Below are positions 1 through 12,800 of a stretch of DNA of 64,000 nt, piece by piece. Source of the DNA: Heliocidaris erythrogramma (Eukaryota > Echinodermata > Echinoidea > Camarodonta > Echinometridae). The stretch's first letter is position 1, and each line of letters begins with the position of its first letter. The stretch is taken from contig CM046870.1 of assembly GCA_025617745.1 (NCBI GenBank), forward strand, positions 30,275,927 to 30,339,926. The letters run 5' to 3'. Under the pieces are notes generated by a model. The model worked only from the letters and a program-made list of their open reading frames with translations, was not told the DNA's origin and did not search any database. A program made the position numbers and the translations under genes.

Positions 1-598
1 CAACAACAACAAACGAACAGATAAAACAAAAAAGGAAAGAGGAACAGCCACACCAACAGCACAGATACGTAAACAAACATAAGGGGAAAACGAGAAAGGA
101 AAAGAAGGGGGTAGGGCAGAGGGTCCAGAAGCTATGCCTCCCTGTCTCTGAATATGAGGATATGAGGACCGAATATGAGGATATTCGGTCAACTCGATAC
201 CCGAATGTGATGCCCGAATATCGGATCTTGAAAAAATCCTCGGACGTCTTTGAATATAATTTAGCTGAATAAGAGTGACATTCAATATTCGTCAGAAAAA
301 AGAAAAGAAGTGTAAGAGCGGACATCCCAGTATAGCGACAGCACACGAGACCGACAGGCCCACCTTGTGATTTGCCGAACCATCGTTCTCATAGACTGTA
401 TGTCTCGTAGGCTAAAGGCGTGTAAGAAGGCCTCGAGATGACTTTGGCAACTAATTTTCTGTGAGACTAAGGAAATACTATGAGCATACCTGACGGTTTG
501 GTCGCTTTGGGAAGAATGCTCCATAGGGCCCTCCCTATGTCCACAACGATCTAACAGCACTTGAATGTCATATTTTCCCCCGCACACCATGCACACAG
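1..598. other. intron of ACE copy A, no gene seen
   Basis: The stretch holds degenerate short repeats of GAATATGAGG type (about 150-225). The exon beginning at 599 needs a donor in phase 1, and no homologue of copy B exon 4 is present here, so this is intronic. Confidence 0.6.
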
Positions 599-1070
599 GG
601 TACGAGGACAAAGGTCATTACTGGAGAGCCGAGTATGGCGACGACATCGAAGAGAAAGTTTACGAGATCTACGACGCAATCTTACCTCTTTACAAGCAGC
701 TCCATGCCTATGTCAGGCGACGACTACATGATGCAGTTTTCAAGGACAACATCGATGTGAAAGGAGGATACCTCCCTGCTAATGTGCTTGGTAATTATTA
801 TGGCTTACTTCTTCTTTCAATTCCCCAGTCACATCGACAATAGACCGACAATTAACCGAGCAAAAATGATCAAAATTAATATCACATTGTCGGGAACCAA
901 TACACACCGAGCTGTCCGAGTTGTCTCGACAGACCGATCGAATGCCGACATGCTTGACAGAATCAAAAGACTACAACACCGGTAAAAGACCGACATAAAT
1001 GTGAGAGTAAACCGACATCACACCTAATGGACTACATTTTGTGCGTGCATGTTAAATAGAAGGGCAGCTG

Positions 1071-1128
<58 letters not shown>

Positions 1129-4100
1129 ATGTCGCTTTGATTAAAAAATATCGTTATCGTTCTTGTTATCGGTGATGTCTGACCAGCCCTTTCGGTCTAC
1201 TGATTTAAAAAAAAAATGATTTCAAACTTTTCTTTAAAAATGACACTTTAAATTTTCAAGGCTCTGCATATATGGCTTTTGAAATGACACGATAATATAT
1301 TTGAGTTCATCCTCAAATTTCTTGTCTTATTGCAGGTGATATGTGGGGTCGTTTCTGGAAAAATATCTACCCCATGGTAGTACCCTATCCAGATCGCCCT
1401 GGTATTGATGTGACTGATGCTCTGGTCGAACAGGTAAGGTCCTTAAATACAAATAATTTCATCAGCAATCATCTTCTTTTATTACCAAGTACCAACTGTT
1501 AGCAATAAATTAATTAATTTTGTATAATATCTGTCTTATCAAATTGCGTATATTTTTGTTAAAAAGACATGTTTGTATAAGAATGAAATTTGAACATAGA
1601 GATCTGTTTTAGTAAAGTACTAGCTAGTGAATCAACATTTATTTCCTTCCAGTAATTTCTTCACATTTCACAAAATTGTAAATATATCCCCCAGAATAGT
1701 AGATTGCGTGTCCTTAAACAGCACATCAACAATAGCGAACTTAAAATCATCCAATGTTCATTACCTATCATTAATCTCCCACCCCCTTATTTTTGCAGGG
1801 TTATAACGCAACGCACATCTTCCACACGGCCGACGAATTCTTCACATCGTTAGGGTTGATTCCTGTAGATGATCTGTTCTGGGAGAACTCTAGGTTCACT
1901 CGACCCTCCGACGGTAGGGAAGCTTCCTGCTATCCAACAGCTTGGGAATTTAACAACAGGCGTGACTTCAGGTAATATGGCGTATCCAGCACACAGGGCT
2001 GAGCTGGTGTATCCCAATCCCCTTGGCATGCCCCCCCAAAAAAAAAAAATAAAATTAAAAAAATTTGGTTGTAATATTGGGTCTCTCAGACTTCAGGTTA
2101 AAATTCTTTAGAAATGCCTTATCCCGAATTACCCCCCCCCCCCCCCCATTTCATTGGGGAGGGGGTAGGGAAGGAATTGCAGGATTTCACTTGATGAATA
2201 AGAAAAATGAAAAGTGTTTCCACTATTCCTTAGAAAGTTATGTAAAAAAACTATTAATGTTTGTTCCTATTCACCCCGTTTAACTTAATGGTGTTTTCGT
2301 TATAACCAAACAATGACTTGTTCGGCAATTTTTGCCTGTGAAAGTCACCCAAGAGGTCACGGGTTCAACTTCCGGACAAGCCCCCATGTTGTTAAGTTGG
2401 GTGATTAAGGAATTTTATTAAGTTATTTAGCCCCCACCTAACAACGTTACTCAAGACAAATCATTAAAATTACAACAAACCAAGTCATGAATTTCCTTAA
2501 CCTCTGGCGTCACTGACCAAAACAAAAATATTTAAAGCAATTTACATGTATGTGCATATTCATAACAATGTATAATCATAATAAGTTTGATATTTCCGAA
2601 TCAGGTTTAGGTGTTCCTTCTCTTATACGAATATCATCATTATCAAAACAATACAGGATATCAATGTGTACTGAGATTACAATGGAGCACTTCATGATAG
2701 CACATCACGAGATGGGTCATATTCAGTATAGCCTCCAGTACAAGGACCTGCCTCTTCCATTCCGAGACGGGGCTAACGGTGCGTTCCACGAAGCTATAGG
2801 TGAGGTGATGGCCCTCTCCGTATCCACACCCAAACATCTCCAGGAGATTGGGCTCTTCGAAGGCATAGAAGATGGCGACACTGGTAAGTGCCCGTATATC
2901 CCTGACGCAGGAGGCGTCATTTCAGTACGCCAATTATTGACTCATGCCATAGTACGTTTATGCCCGTTTATGCACAAGAACGTCACTTTGATTGCGTTAT
3001 TATCTACGCTAATCAAAACTATATGAACGTGATATTAAAAGCGCAGTGCAAAAATTACGTTAAAGTACTGGCGGATGGGCTAATTGCATGCCTTCACACT
3101 TCACGAGCTTGATTAGCGCAGATAATAACGCAATCAAAATGACTTCTCCTGTGCAGGGTGCATGAGGAAATTAGCGCATGCGCCAGCAAATTCTCTTCTG
3201 TTGGCACATTTTATTTTGCATGCTACTTCTTTTGTACGATGTCACGCCCATATGGCGCGTCAGAGACCGCGCCAGGCGTTGACTCAGTCCTGCGTGCAAC
3301 GGGCATAATTCCATTCCCTCTGACGACACAACGTTACTGATTATGTTGGGCTCTTGTGAGATCCTTCCAAGGTCTTTTATGATATGGTTAGATTATTATA
3401 CGTCCGACGCAGGAATTTCTTGGTAAATCCATTCTAGGCCTGAGGCAGAGAGGTGCGCGGCCATTTATGACACTTTCATCACAATCGTATATTTACATGT
3501 TATGTCCTTGCCATGCAGAAACCGATATTAACTTTCTTCTGAGGACGAGTTTAAGCACCATCGCCACCTTGCCGTTCACTCTCGGGTTATCACAGTGGAG
3601 ATGGGATCTGATGAGAGGAAAATATGATGTCAACAACTCAATGGAACCCTGGTGGAAACTCAAGTATTATCATTTCTCTTATTTCTCTAATTTCTCTTAA
3701 ATTTTCATAATATCGTTTGAACAGCTAACGGTGATCGTGTAACCTTAATATTATTAAATATAAGTGCGATTATGGGGGCGACCCCAACCCCCTATTTACT
3801 GGCATAAAATACAAAGAAGCAGAGAGAATGAGGGAGAGGAAAGAAACGACGTAAAAAAAATGTTACGACCCCCTCCTCCATCCTGTCTTGCAACCTTCAC
3901 GGTCAATAAAATCGTTGAAATATTGTAATGTAGTACATGCTATTAATTCCGAAAACCCCAAACCAATATTGTGACAAGCATAATGTATGAATCTGAAAGC
4001 GCACTGCTCTATAAATTCCGGTGATCAAAAAAATATCCTACGACAGCATGTTGCAATTAGACGTAAACCGAACCAACAAAAGCAACCAAAAAATATTTCA

Positions 4101-6245
4101 TTACGGTATTATTTCTTCATTTTTCAGAAATTCACTCGTGGGTGTAGAAGCGCCCGTTGAACGATTAGACAACGACTTCGACCCAGGAGCGATGTATCAT
4201 TTCATCATCGATTATCCTTTTATTGGGTGAGTAGTTCTCCCACGAAACAAAACTATGTATAATAGTAGCATCTCAAACGCTCATAAACATACCGGCACAA
4301 TTTTGTTTTCATGCATTTGTTGCTGTTTTTTCGCAGATATTACATCCGCACGATCCTGCAGTTTCAGTTCTACCAGAGTCTGTGCCAAGTAGCAAACCAT
4401 ACCGGTCCTCTTCACACCTGCGATTTCTACCGTTCGAAAGAAGCTGGAAAGAAACTTGGGTAAGCCTTTCTTTAAAGAGTGATCAGACCTCATGATCATT
4501 TCTGGAAAATATATGATTTTATGTGATAGAAGAAAAGTTGCTTTTGTTCATTTTCCCCAAATATGAGATGATAAGGTTACGATTTACACGTTAATAAACT
4601 CTTATACCTGGTACGACGGACGAACCGATCGACTGTATATGGTTTATTTTGGGTAGACCTATTTATGATTGATTGATTGACACACTAATTGACTAATGGT
4701 TCAGTGGACAATTCACCATACTATGGATAACGAGGTACGGGGTTCGAGCCCCTGCCACATCACTTATAACGTCCTTTGGCATTTTAACACACTCGAGCCA
4801 GGTGAGTTAATTGGGTATCAGTAGCAAGAATGTCCTGCTCATCTGGCAGGGCAGCAGATCTTCGGCCAGGTATTTTCACATCTCTTTGGAAGCGCATTGG
4901 GACGCAGTGGCTGATTTATGGGTGTTGCAAGAAAGTTGCGATTGATTGCAAGTTGCAACTGATCGGTACTGACCAATCAAAATCATTGTTGCAAGCGCAT
5001 CTTCTTGAATGGGCAGACCCTGAACCATTCAGAATGGCTGTTCTAATTTGCTTTACAATTTGCAATTGATTGCAACTTTCTTGCAACACCCCATTAGTGG
5101 AGCACTTCCGGCCCGTGCCCCCTCCCTTTTGAAAGAAAAGTGTACACTGCGCACCCCTTTTTATAGATTGTGCCAGCCCCCCCCCCTTTATTTTGTGCAC
5201 TAACCGAATTCTAAACTTCATCCCTGGTCTAAAGAATGTATCTAACCCTTACCCTAACCCTATAAACTTGACCTAAAACCCGATTACAACCCCAACCCTA
5301 ACTATATAATAAAGCCCGGAGTACTCATCGCCGGAACTAAACAAGGACAGACTACTATTAACACTATAATTTCAATCTACATGTATGTGTCTTTGCATTG
5401 TCACCTTTATCCAGTGACATGCTGGCTATGGGAAGGAGCAGGCCATGGCAGGATGCAATGGAGACACTCACCGGTCAACGGGAGATGAAAGCTGACGCCA
5501 TCTTGGAGTATTTTCAGCCTCTCATGGAATGGCTTGAAAAAACCAATACAGAAAACGGGGAAGTCATTGGATGGCCCTCGTCTTCAGGTAATCCCTCTAT
5601 TATATAAAGCCTGTGAAAGCTGTGTCGAAACCAGCTTCCGATTGGGGGAGGGGGCCAGGGGCCAGCCAACCTAAATCTACCGACAGAAATCCAATTCCTG
5701 TCGCTCGCAACGCGTATTATGATAAGATGCACATGATAATAATGGTGGCAGTGATGATAATATTATGATGTTGGCTGTTGGCTGTTTTTCATCAGCTTTT
5801 GTGCTGTGTGCAGGGTGTATGGGCAAAATATAATCTATTTCTGAATATCTGAATATTATTTCAGACATTTTGTTGTTATAGAGATATATCTTCTTCATAT
5901 CATTCAAAGCATCTGTAATTTCACCATGCAATAGAGACACAATTGTCAACAGAATTGGGCTCCATGTTCTTTTGTTTGCTTATCCCTTGTATGATCTGCC
6001 TACATAATAACGTGACAAAGACAAATGATATGAAATCTAGAACTATGACAGCATGATCAAAAACAAATTGTATGTTCACTACTACTACCAGAGTTCAGTT
6101 TAAAAAATCTTCTTGCTAATTCATTTTCTCATTTATTTTATTTTTCCCACATGCAGCTGGGAATGTGAATATTTCGAAGAGTTCTTTCCAGCTCCTCGTT
6201 GTTGCCCTGCTATCATGGCTGCTGAAACACTCTCTGACCTGTTGA
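599..6245 (+). CDS. ACE/ACE2-like M2 zinc metallopeptidase, copy A (5' exons outside the window)
   Basis: Nine in-phase exons are visible: 599-790, 1336-1433, 1799-1971, 2657-2883, 3519-3663, 4128-4226, 4337-4459, 5415-5587 and 6157-6245 (stop TGA 6243-6245), all with GT-AG introns. Together they give about 438 residues, the C-terminal two thirds of a peptidase family M2 domain. The zinc motif HEMGH is encoded near 2708-2722, and the downstream EAIGE supplies the third ligand. The motif DMWGRFW carries the arginine that in ACE2 (R273) replaces the ACE glutamine and favours carboxypeptidase action. Two family cysteine pairs are present. The histidine of the ACE2 CHPTAW motif is tyrosine here (CYPTAW), and the chloride-II arginine is glycine (FIGYY). 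The last exon encodes a hydrophobic tail (core [12 protein letters not shown]), suggesting a membrane or GPI anchor. No frameshift or stop is seen in the visible exons. By family, it is an extracellular peptidase trimming peptide C-termini. The equivalent of copy B exons 1-4 must lie upstream of base 1. Confidence 0.93.
1068..1128. repeat. (TA)n microsatellite in ACE copy A intron
   Basis: About 58 bases of alternating TA in the intron between exons 599-790 and 1336-1433. Confidence 0.95.
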
Positions 6246-6448
6246 TTAAAAGATGAACATACGATCTGGATAAACACTCTATTCTTATTCTTTCTCTCTC
6301 TCTGTCTTTTTCTCTCTATCAATCCCCTTTATAGGGAGATTATACCCTTTGAAGCCTATATAACCTATATAACCTACAAACGTAGCTTTCACCTTATAGA
6401 CACTTTCATATTTCATTGTTCTTTTAGCTGGGTCCTTTACAATTAAAT

Positions 6449-7155
6449 GCCCGGTCACACCGCCAGAACTTTGCTGGAGCGTTCCTGAAGCGGTGAAAAA
6501 AATTCATCACCGCTCGTAACCGTTCACCACCGTTTAACAGAAGTTGGCCCCCGTTAAGGCAACGCCGTATACGCTCGGCCACCGCTGATGGTCCCTCCTA
6601 CCGCTCCGAAAGTTTTGAGCTGCACAAAATATTGCGAGCGGTGAGGAGCGGGCAATTTTCCGCTCCGGCAAAGTTCACCACCGCTCCAACAACGCCCAGT
6701 CAAAGTTTGGCACCGCTAGACGCAAGTTCGTGGACGCTTGGGTCCGCTAGGCCAACGCAGAAATCTTGAACGCTGGACCACCGCTGCTTCGCCAGCTTTG
6801 CCCGGGCGGTGATTAAACGTTGCACAAACTTTGGTGGAGCGGTTGTAAGCGTTTTACGAGCGGACACGGGATTGCTGGAACGGTGTCGGGCGTTGAAGCA
6901 GCGATCCATTGCGGTGATGAACTTTGGTTTGGCGTTGGTATGGAGGTGTCTGAGCGGGACCAACGCTCGCTACCGCCCGCTACCGTTAAACCAACGCTAA
7001 AGCAACGCCGGCTTCAGCGGTGCACCGCTAAGGCAACGCCCGTGTTTTCGATTTTTTCCCCATTTTGTGCGCGGTGACGAGCGTTGTCGAAATTCGGCCC
7101 CCTCTCCCTACCGTTCAAGGAACGCTCCAACAAAGTTCTGGCGGTGTGACCGGGC
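6449..7155. mobile_element. MITE-like element with ~45-bp terminal inverted repeats
   Basis: The left end GCCCGGTCACACCGCCAGAA and the sequence following it reappear as reverse complement at 7110-7155, with few mismatches over about 45 bases. The interior is GC-richer than its surroundings and full of repeated AACGCTCC/GGAGCGTT blocks on both strands. No transposase is seen. Flanking duplications are not clear, so the superfamily is left open. It sits 200 bp downstream of the copy A stop codon. Confidence 0.8.
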
Positions 7156-7559
7156 CTTTATACTGCGTAGAAACGAATAGATATGAGTTACTCGCCTTCT
7201 GTAATCATGGTAATCGTCTTTGACAATAGAACTCATGTTTGTTTGTACCGTTGTTTTGTGTGTTTTTTTTTTGGGGGGGGGGTGAAAACGTTATAAAATG
7301 TGAAGTACATGTAAGGAATGATAAACTGAAACTGAAACGGATATGTGCGCTTTTACCAATCCAGGCCCTGTTTCATAAAACTTTTTATTTTTATGTTTTA
7401 TTAACATGATATATACAAGTTAACATGTAGTATAAAACAGACACCTGATTGACTATAAGAGCAAATTGTTATAGAACTTTGGCAGTTGTTGCAAGTTTGT
7501 TGTAACAAGTTTTATGAAACAGGGCCCTGTATTCATTGTTATCATTATTACGTGTATTA

Positions 7560-7740
7560 ACTCATTGTTATCTCTCCTGTTTTTCCTTGCTCCTCGTTCA
7601 TCCCTTTTCATCATTTCATTCGACCTTCCTTTATTCATCCCTTCTTCCTCTCCCTTCCCTCCTCTTCCCTTCTTCCTCTCCCTTCCCTCCTCTTCCCCTT
7701 CCTCTCCCTCTCCGACTCCCTCCCCTCCTCTCCACCCTTA
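7560..7740. repeat. CT-rich low-complexity tract
   Basis: Repeats of CCTCTTCCCTTC type. Open frames here come only from base composition. A comparable tract follows copy B (20600-21060). Confidence 0.85.
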
Positions 7741-8932
7741 CACCCGTGCTTATTCCTAAAGAAGTGCAATACATTTTGTACATCTATCTATCATTATATT
7801 TTTCAACAATAAATGTTGCTATTGACAACCTGAAAGTTTTCCAGTTGCTTGCACAACACAGCATTATTCAATGTGTGAATAACAAAATTGAAAAAAAAAT
7901 GATAAGCTATAAACCATGAACTTCGATCTGAATAGAGATTTCCATTTGACATCATAATATATCAGTAACGGGTTTTGTGGGCAAATATAGGAATGTGAAA
8001 ACATGCTATGATCTACGTCTCTAAAGTGAGTGAGTTTTCACTCTATTTTCACTCCCCTGTGAGTCTTGTCAGTGATTACTCTTTTACGAGTGAATGTCTA
8101 TTTGTTATTTATTATTAGTGCTCTCGATCTCCGAATATACAAAAAAGAAATGAATTTCACTATAGTTTCACCTTCCCCGCCACCCCCCCCCCCCCCCCCC
8201 CCCGGAGTCAAGTCAGTGCATGATCACTCTTTTTTTTTAAGTCCATAAGAATAGGCTTTAAGGCTTGAAGGCTTCCCAAGGTATGCACATATACATTTAC
8301 CCCAGGGCGAGTTATCCATATCATGTCCGTCCCATGAACCTATGAACAACTAGCTTGCTATAATGACATAACAGGAAATTCAGGTTTTGCACATGGTTGC
8401 GTAATTACATACATGCATTAACCGAACATTTTTAAGCAACGGTTTCGCACAGCAGTATTTCACACTCTGTTTTTCAAGTAGGCCTATGTCTTTCATTTTT
8501 TTTCAGTGATCGAGTGACCACTGACGTCACTCCCTGGGGGGAGTGAAAATAGAGTGAAACTCCACTCTTTAGACTTATATATCAACAACTTCTACATCAC
8601 CAACAATTATACTATTATAATTAAAGTAATTGTGTATATAAAGTTGGGCAATGGTATCATCTGAAACAATGGGTAAGATGTAAAAATGTTATGTGATTGA
8701 TACCAAATGAAATCTAGTTATAACTTGAAATATTTTCAACTGTGTTTATATCATTCAAGTTTCTTAAATCCCATGCACTTGTATATGTATATAGCTTTAA
8801 CACACCTATCGTATTAGTTTTCTAGCGTTTTCATATTGCTCAAAACATATATATGATTTTGTATTAATGTTTGACTATTCTATGCATCAATGTTGTAATG
8901 TTAATTGATGATATTGTTCCATATACCTTCAA

Positions 8933-8938
8933 AATAAA
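8933..8938 (+). promoter_or_regulatory. candidate polyadenylation signal AATAAA downstream of ACE copy A
   Basis: AATAAA lies in a context that also occurs downstream of copy B (22514-22519). Conservation after duplication is suggestive, but the site is 2.7 kb from the stop codon and AATAAA is frequent in AT-rich DNA. Confidence 0.3.
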
Positions 8939-8960
8939 CTGAAATCGTCATAAAGAGTAG

Positions 8961-9820
8961 AAAGAGTAATTGGGTCTGTAATTTGTTGTTTGTATCCAAG
9001 ATACAGTTCTGGTGCATGTGATTGTTTTAAATATGGACTTTCAGATTCCATAGTCGAGAGCAGGGGCGGCGCTGCAGACATAATATAGATCTTGCCCCAA
9101 ACGTAAAAAGCTATCAACTTTTCTTTGTTCTTGGTATAAAAAAGGTAAACTTTTTGGCAAATTTGACTTGGACCCAAAACCAATCCTTTATTTAAAATGG
9201 TTGAATGACGCTCCCTGCCCCAGTATGAAGTAATTGCTTTTCATTTTTTTAATTAAAAAAGGGAAATTAAGGATTAGTTCATATAATATGAGAAGTTTAA
9301 TTTGAATAACATAAACCAAAGATGCTTTTTTTTAAGCACTTTTTCTGACATAAAATATGTATACAGACATTTTATGAACATGATGAAACGAGTCTGCTCA
9401 AGACCATCAGGAAGTTCCGTTCAAGCTGTCTGCTAATAATTACAATCAGAAAACAGATGTTCGAAAACCTGGCGTAGGTACAACAAGGCAGCCCCCCCCC
9501 CCCACACACACACACACACCCGTAAAATACCGGTGGAGAGAAAGAGAAAGAAAACTGAGAGGGAAGATAATGTGAAACTAAAGATGATCCCTCTCACCCC
9601 CTCACTCCATGGCCTTGCTCCCTCGCCTTCTATCCACATTCCACTCAATGCCCCCCCCCCCCCCCCCCCGAGGCACAGAGACGACAAATGGACTTCCTAG
9701 GGTGCGGCTTCTAATATAATAAGCCTTTGCGCATTTCATGAACAGTTCACATACTTCTTGTGTTTGAAACGGAACGCAGAAGCAGCCGTTTTGAGGAAAC
9801 AGATAAAGAAGACCATTATA
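8961..9820. other. intergenic region upstream of ACE copy B
   Basis: This holds the presumed promoter and 5' UTR of copy B, plus two long poly-C runs (about 9491-9502 and 9651-9669) and a CA repeat (9503-9520). No TATA box or initiator can be called with confidence. Confidence 0.4.
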
Positions 9821-12800
9821 ATGTCGGGAATAAAAGGAAAATCATGGAGAATGAGCTGTATGGTTTGGATTATCTTTTTCGCTGGCCTTTTCCACCTTGG
9901 TAGCTCGCTTAAAGGAAGGTTCGGGGAAAACCGATCAGCACATCACAGACCGATTCGACAATCAGACAGCAGGACCCTTGCCGATGCTCAAGAATTTCTT
10001 CAAACATACACAGAAGAAGGGGAGCGTGTTTTATTCGAGGCGATAGAGACTACCTGGATTTATGAGGCTAACCTGACAGACGAAAACGCACAGAAAGATG
10101 TATGTTCTTATTTGATCACTCTATATATATTCACTTTATAAGTACATGAGGCGTCATTACGAACAGGGGCGGATCCAGGATTTTGTAAAAGAAGGGGGCA
10201 CAGAGCCGAAAAAGCACACAATTAAGGGGGCTTTTTTCGTTGTGTACTTAAGGTATGCCAGTTTGGTTTCAAAAGAGGGGGCACGGGTCGGTTACGAATG
10301 TGTTATTACCTGTGATAATCAGTCCTGTCGGAAAGTATCCCAAAGTCAGTTACTCAAAGCAATTTTTGCACTCTTCATTTTGCTTTTGTTCTCTTCTATT
10401 TACCCTTCGACAGAGTGCCTTTATTATTTGTAAACAAACATTTTCACCAAGGTTTACACAAAAGATCGCTACAAAATGATGCACTGTTCCACGATTTGTC
10501 ATATATATTCAAATAATAGAATATAACAAAATAATATCCACCGCACTGCTACATATAATAAATAAACTTAGCAAAATAATTTATCATCATTTCCACTTAA
10601 TTTCACTCACTTCTCACAGGGCAGTCAACTTTGGGGAACTGCTTGGAGGGTCATCAGCGTTCTCGGGTGTCATTTTACTAAAAATACAAATAAAAAAAAG
10701 GGGGGCATCAGCGTTTCAGCGTGGCTTTTTACTCCAATTTCACACGTTTGCAAAGAAACAAAACAAAACCAAAACAAAACAACAAAAAGGTCAACGGCGT
10801 TTTGGCTGTCCTTTTACTCCAAAATTCTCTGATAAGCGTTTCTCAGTGCTTATCAGTGCTTGCGTAACCATGTAATAACATTCAACAATCGACAAAAAAA
10901 CATCAAGGTATATTGCTGTCTATTCGCAGGCTGAGGAATGGCTAAAAGAGGCTCAATTCGCCAAGAAATTGGCAGATCAGGCGAGAGAATTCGTCAACGT
11001 CATCCAGACCTTTCCCACTGACGTCCAACGCCAGTTCAGGTTCATCCGGGACATTGGGATAGCAGCACTAGACAATGATACGGTGGACGAGGTCAGTGGT
11101 ATAGCGTGGGTCCAGCCATTTAGGGGGAATTGACGTCATGAGGGGGATGCACCTGAAATTTTAGGGTTGAATAATTCGATGCATGCGAGAGATGGCCTTA
11201 TAGTGATGTGAGATGCATGTGCGTCAATCCTCACAGGAATTCTATTCAAGTGGGGGGGGGGGGGGCACCCTATTGTTGCATCCAGGTGTGTCCCCCCACT
11301 TGAATAGAATTCCTGTGAGGATTGACGCCCATGGTGAGATGGGGTCTCATCACCTTCTATACACGTTGCCCCCCCCCCCCTCTCTCTCTCTCTTTCTCGT
11401 TCTCTTTTCATGTAGCACTTCGATTTGGGATGAGGCACGTGCCCCTCGTGCCCCTTTAGCAACGACACGTGAAGGAGTAATGCATCCCCCCCCCCCCCCA
11501 TTCGAACATTTAACAAAAATTCTAACAAGAGCTGTCGCTTTGAAATGATGAAAATGTGATGCTAGTGTTATATAATAATACCCACATTCCAATAAGAAAA
11601 GAATGTCGGCAAGACTGCCAAAGTCCGCTACATATTTGGCACCCCAAAAAATGAATAAATAAAATGGTGCCGAATTGAAAAGTCCGTTTATAGGGAATGG
11701 AGGTATAGGGTAATCAGAATTTAGTCTCCCTAAATAATATGGGCATGGAATATTTACAAAGTAATAATGTCCCTTCCCGCCATAGGAAATTATCTACGCA
11801 GGCTGCTTTATGTTTTTAAGACCTATGCGATATAGGACGGCTCTCATGCATGTCATGGACAGGTTCGAGGCAATTGACCGGAGGTTTTGGACAGACTTAC
11901 ATCTGGAGAAACCGGTTTCCATTATTTATCCATCAGTTACTTTTTCCACTATACTTCCCCTGTGCAGGGGCGTCGCTAGAACATTTCGATAGGGGGTGTT
12001 CGGACTAAATTTGCCAACAGTTTGGTGACATCCCGGCCGTTTCGAAACGCTGCAGCGCGCTGGAGGGAAGGATAAAGTAGGGAGTTAGTAGGGACTGTAT
12101 ATACACCAGCAGTTTAGTAGGACGAGGTCCCCCTTTATATCAGAAAAAAATTGAAATGTGAAAATGTAAAATGGTGTGTTTTATCATAAATAGGTCGTCA
12201 GCATTTCAACTTTAACGACCACAGCTAAGTATATATTTTCAAAAAGAAAAAAAAAATCAATTTTAATGGTAGTCGTATTCTGAAAATTACTGAAAAATTC
12301 ATTGGTGAAAAAAGTCTAAAATTTAAAAGCTTGAAATTTTATTTGGGTTGTCAGGGAAGGAAATGAGTTCATCAGATGTACCAACGATCAGGTCAATGTC
12401 ATCAGCGAATTTTAGATTGGTGATAGATCTTCCACCTATACTGACCGTTCCTTCAAACTTGTTAAGGGCTTCCGTCATGAGTTGTTCTAAGCAGATGTTG
12501 GTGGTACAAAGTAAACAACCTTGCCTTACTCCAACTTTGCGAGGAAACCAATCACTCAGCTCATCTCCGTGTAAAGCAGCACTCTGGGATGGATTGTAAA
12601 GGGCCTCGATTGCATTAACAATGCCTTTGCTGATATCGTTATCATTCCATCTTGCCACATATGATCAAACGCTTTCTTGAAGTCTATGAAGTTATGGAAG
12701 AGTGGCTTCTGGTCAGTCCTGTATTCTTGCTTTGGACTCTAAGATTAAAAATTTGCTCCACCGTGGAACGGCCTTTCCTAAAACCTGCCTGCTGGCTTCC

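Larger units (their letters stand above)
6246..8960 (+). other. 3' flank / putative 3' UTR of ACE copy A
   Basis: No coding potential. It starts like the 3' flank of copy B (a GATCTGGA block followed by a CT-rich tract). Its far end (about 8640-8960) also aligns by eye with 22200-22530 downstream of copy B, including the shared string AAATAAACTGAAATC. A 0.7-kb inverted-repeat element (6449-7155) and a CT-rich tract (7560-7740) are inserted in copy A only or have diverged. Whether the whole stretch is transcribed as 3' UTR cannot be told. Confidence 0.5.

Noticed and set aside
282..611. 109-codon minus-strand ORF overlapping the first visible exon of ACE copy A
   Set aside because: No recognisable domain; it overlaps the start of a well-supported exon on the other strand.
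2900..3360. Possible shared MITE in the homologous introns of copies A and B (GATTAGCGCAGA...CGCAATCAAAATGAC and related inverted pieces at 17220-17700)
   Set aside because: Similar inverted words are present in both introns, but by eye I could not define ends or a consistent alignment, so it is not called as a feature.
6700..7077. ORFs of 63-87 codons on both strands
   Set aside because: They lie inside the GC-rich MITE, overlap on both strands and show no domain.
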